Part shown: in pieces, positions 5,083-6,213 of the stretch
Layout of the letters: the number at the start of each line of letters is the position of its first letter
Numbering within the stretch: position 1 is the first letter of the stretch
Assembly: GCA_024280975.1 (NCBI GenBank)
Contig: JAMXLQ010000039.1
Coordinates: forward strand, 1 to 6,213
Length of the DNA stretch: 6,213 nt
From: Methanosarcina sp.
Lineage (GTDB): Archaea > Halobacteriota > Methanosarcinia > Methanosarcinales > Methanosarcinaceae
Direction of reading: 5' to 3'
Translations under genes and position numbers: made by a program
The notes under the pieces: model-generated
Database searches by the model: none
What the model was told of the DNA's origin: nothing
The model's input: the letters and a program-made list of their open reading frames with translations, nothing else

Positions 5083-5101
5083 TATGACCTTTCAGGTCAT
5101 A
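5083..5101. repeat. Perfect inverted repeat TATGACCT / AGGTCATA
   Basis: Eight-base perfect arms (5083-5090 and 5094-5101) flank the three-base spacer TTC. No T-run follows, so a terminator is unlikely. It lies about 30 bases upstream of the TATA-like sequence proposed for the deacetylase, where an activator site would be expected. No regulator is known to me for it. Confidence 0.4.
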
Positions 5102-5128
5102 CGTTACAAAGTGATCGTCTGCATCTGA

Positions 5129-5136
5129 TATATAAA
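5129..5136 (+). promoter_or_regulatory. Possible box A of the deacetylase gene
   Basis: TATATAAA is the best TATA-like match ahead of the deacetylase and would start transcription near 5160, giving a leader of about 190 bases. It is embedded in the inverted repeat ATAAAAT/ATTTTAT (5132-5138 and 5146-5152). A second candidate, GTATAAA, lies at 5154-5160. Confidence 0.35.
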
Positions 5137-5349
5137 ATGACTGATATTTTATGGTATAAACAGAAGAGATTAAAAGCAGTCATTATACATATACAAACAA
5201 TAATGGAAACTCTAGAAAAGACATGTATTTTTTTCTATCTTTTACGTTAAATCCAAGACAAACATCCCTCATCCTTTCCAAATGCCATTATTAAGGTTTA
5301 AACGTCGACTTAAGTAAAAAATTAACCAAAAACTTAATAAGTGTTTCTG

Positions 5350-6069
5350 ATGCCAAATGAGATAATCGTAAAAGGTAATCCAAAAATCCCTAATATTGCT
5401 CTGACCTTTGATGATGGTCCAGGAAAAGTAACCCCATATATTCTTGATGTGCTTCGAAGGCATGGAGCTAAAGCCACATTTTTTTGCCTTGGTTACTGTA
5501 TTGACAAAAATATCGTTGATAAAGATTATACAGGCAAATACATAACGGGCAGCGAAGTTGTCAAACGTGCGAATGATGAGGGTCATCTCATAGCCGTTCA
5601 TTCTTATGATCATCTAGCTCTTCCTGGACTTACTGATGAAGAAATTCTTAATAATGAATTGTCCAGAACTAAAAATATAATCACTAATTTGATCGGAAAA
5701 ACCCCCATGTATTTCCGTCCTCCATATGGCAGCATTAACGATAGAGTAAATAACATAGCAAAAGCGCTTGACCTTAAAACCGTTTTATGGAGCTGTCGCT
5801 CAGCAGATAGTTCCACCGAACCTGCTGTTATTCTTGATGGATCTCTCAAATACAAATACGGACCAGTAGATATTTACAACAACATAATGAGAAATACTGG
5901 AAACGGATCAATTATTTTATGTCACGATGGACACAGTGGAACTCATGAGGCAAATTTCGGGATTATATCGGCTTTAGACAGAGCGATCCCGAAATTACAG
6001 CAAAAAGGATTTAATTTTGTAACAGTAGATGACTTATTGGCGACTGGAAATTATGTAATTCAGGATTGA
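5350..6069 (+). CDS. Polysaccharide deacetylase, NodB domain (carbohydrate esterase 4)
   Basis: From ATG 5350 this is a 239-residue single-domain protein. CE4 enzymes remove N- or O-acetyl groups from sugars such as chitin, peptidoglycan or exopolysaccharide using one divalent metal. The family motifs are in order: TFDDGPG (19-25, catalytic base Asp21 and metal ligand Asp22), HSYDH (84-88, metal ligands His84 and His88), RPPYG (123-127), the VLW segment around Trp147 and IILCHDGH (188-195, with catalytic His192). All catalytic residues appear present. There is no signal peptide or membrane helix, so the protein is predicted to stay in the cytoplasm unless exported another way, unlike many bacterial members. 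The substrate cannot be read from sequence; methanogens have no murein, so a sugar precursor or exopolysaccharide is more plausible. A GTG three codons upstream (5341), directly after an in-frame TAA, is an alternative start; neither has a Shine-Dalgarno. Confidence 0.9.
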   Translation: MPNEIIVKGNPKIPNIALTFDDGPGKVTPYILDVLRRHGAKATFFCLGYCIDKNIVDKDYTGKYITGSEVVKRANDEGHLIAVHSYDHLALPGLTDEEILNNELSRTKNIITNLIGKTPMYFRPPYGSINDRVNNIAKALDLKTVLWSCRSADSSTEPAVILDGSLKYKYGPVDIYNNIMRNTGNGSIILCHDGHSGTHEANFGIISALDRAIPKLQQKGFNFVTVDDLLATGNYVIQD

Positions 6070-6077
6070 AATAGAGA

Positions 6078-6097
6078 TTTTTTTCTTAGATCTTTTT
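6078..6097 (+). terminator. T-rich terminator of the deacetylase gene
   Basis: A run of seven T residues (6078-6084) and a second run of five (6093-6097) follow the stop codon within 30 bases. No strong hairpin is needed for termination at such U-tracts in archaea. Confidence 0.55.
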
Positions 6098-6213
6098 AAA
6101 TAAATCACAATTTTGACTTAGACCCTATCCGAGAAATGTTGTAACGTTGTATCTAATAAGAGAAGTGAGAGAATAGACAAGCAGGCTAAGGCCTACCTAT
6201 CTCCATATTATTC

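Larger units (their letters stand above)
4888..5349. other. Intergenic region between purA and the deacetylase
   Basis: No coding region is supported in these ~460 bases. From left to right it holds the purA 3' region with inverted repeats and T-rich tracts (4912-5048), an 8-pair hairpin (5083-5101), and a TATA-like cluster (5129-5159) that probably belongs to the deacetylase. It ends in an AT-rich leader with T-runs (5226-5233), which implies a long untranslated leader of about 180 bases. Confidence 0.6.

Noticed and set aside
5084..5100. TGACCT-TTC-AGGTCA considered as a nuclear-receptor-type response element
   Set aside because: The resemblance is coincidental in an archaeal context; only the dyad symmetry is retained as an observation.
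5269..5855. Minus-strand open frames of 114 and 81 codons opposite the deacetylase
   Set aside because: They overlap the CE4 motifs on the other strand, which fully explain the sequence.
6186..6213. Possible C-terminal tail of a leftward gene entering from the right edge
   Set aside because: All three minus-strand frames reach a stop within 30 bases of the edge, so at most nine codons would be present, too few to support a gene.

Overview
The window looks like chromosomal DNA of a methanogenic archaeon, most likely a Methanosarcina or close relative. The reasons are an archaeal proteasome-activating nucleotidase (PAN), an archaeal-type adenylosuccinate synthetase, a tRNA gene with no encoded CCA end, TTTATATA-like box A promoters, and long AT-rich intergenic regions of the kind usual in Methanosarcina. 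The species is inferred from these features only.

Layout. The left part is read leftward: PAN (682-1923), a tRNA-Glu with a CUC anticodon (399-473), and the first 32 codons of a probable ADP-ribosylglycohydrolase that leaves the window at base 1. A 941-base gap with no convincing gene (1924-2864) separates PAN from the rightward genes. These are two overlapping small membrane proteins of the TIGR00304/DUF131 type (2865-3110 and 3092-3472), purA (3613-4887) and a NodB-type polysaccharide deacetylase (5350-6069). The last ~95 bases differ in character from the sequence before them and might be the edge of a mobile element, but this is unproven.

Functions. PAN is the ATP-dependent unfoldase that feeds the archaeal 20S proteasome. 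PurA commits IMP to AMP synthesis. tRNA-Glu serves translation and tetrapyrrole (including F430) synthesis. The deacetylase probably acts on an N-acetylated sugar. These are mostly unrelated housekeeping or accessory functions with their own promoters. The only clear transcriptional unit is the overlapping DUF131 pair, which may or may not read into purA.

No defence locus, CRISPR array or other large novel system is visible. The points worth a second look are: a Phe in place of the usual Tyr in PAN's C-terminal proteasome-docking tail; a duplicated DUF131 pair, one copy with a polar insertion; a hairpin abutting the purA start codon; a near-perfect palindrome next to a TATA-like sequence ahead of the ribosylglycohydrolase; and several inverted repeats in the intergenic gaps that could be operators, terminators or small RNAs.
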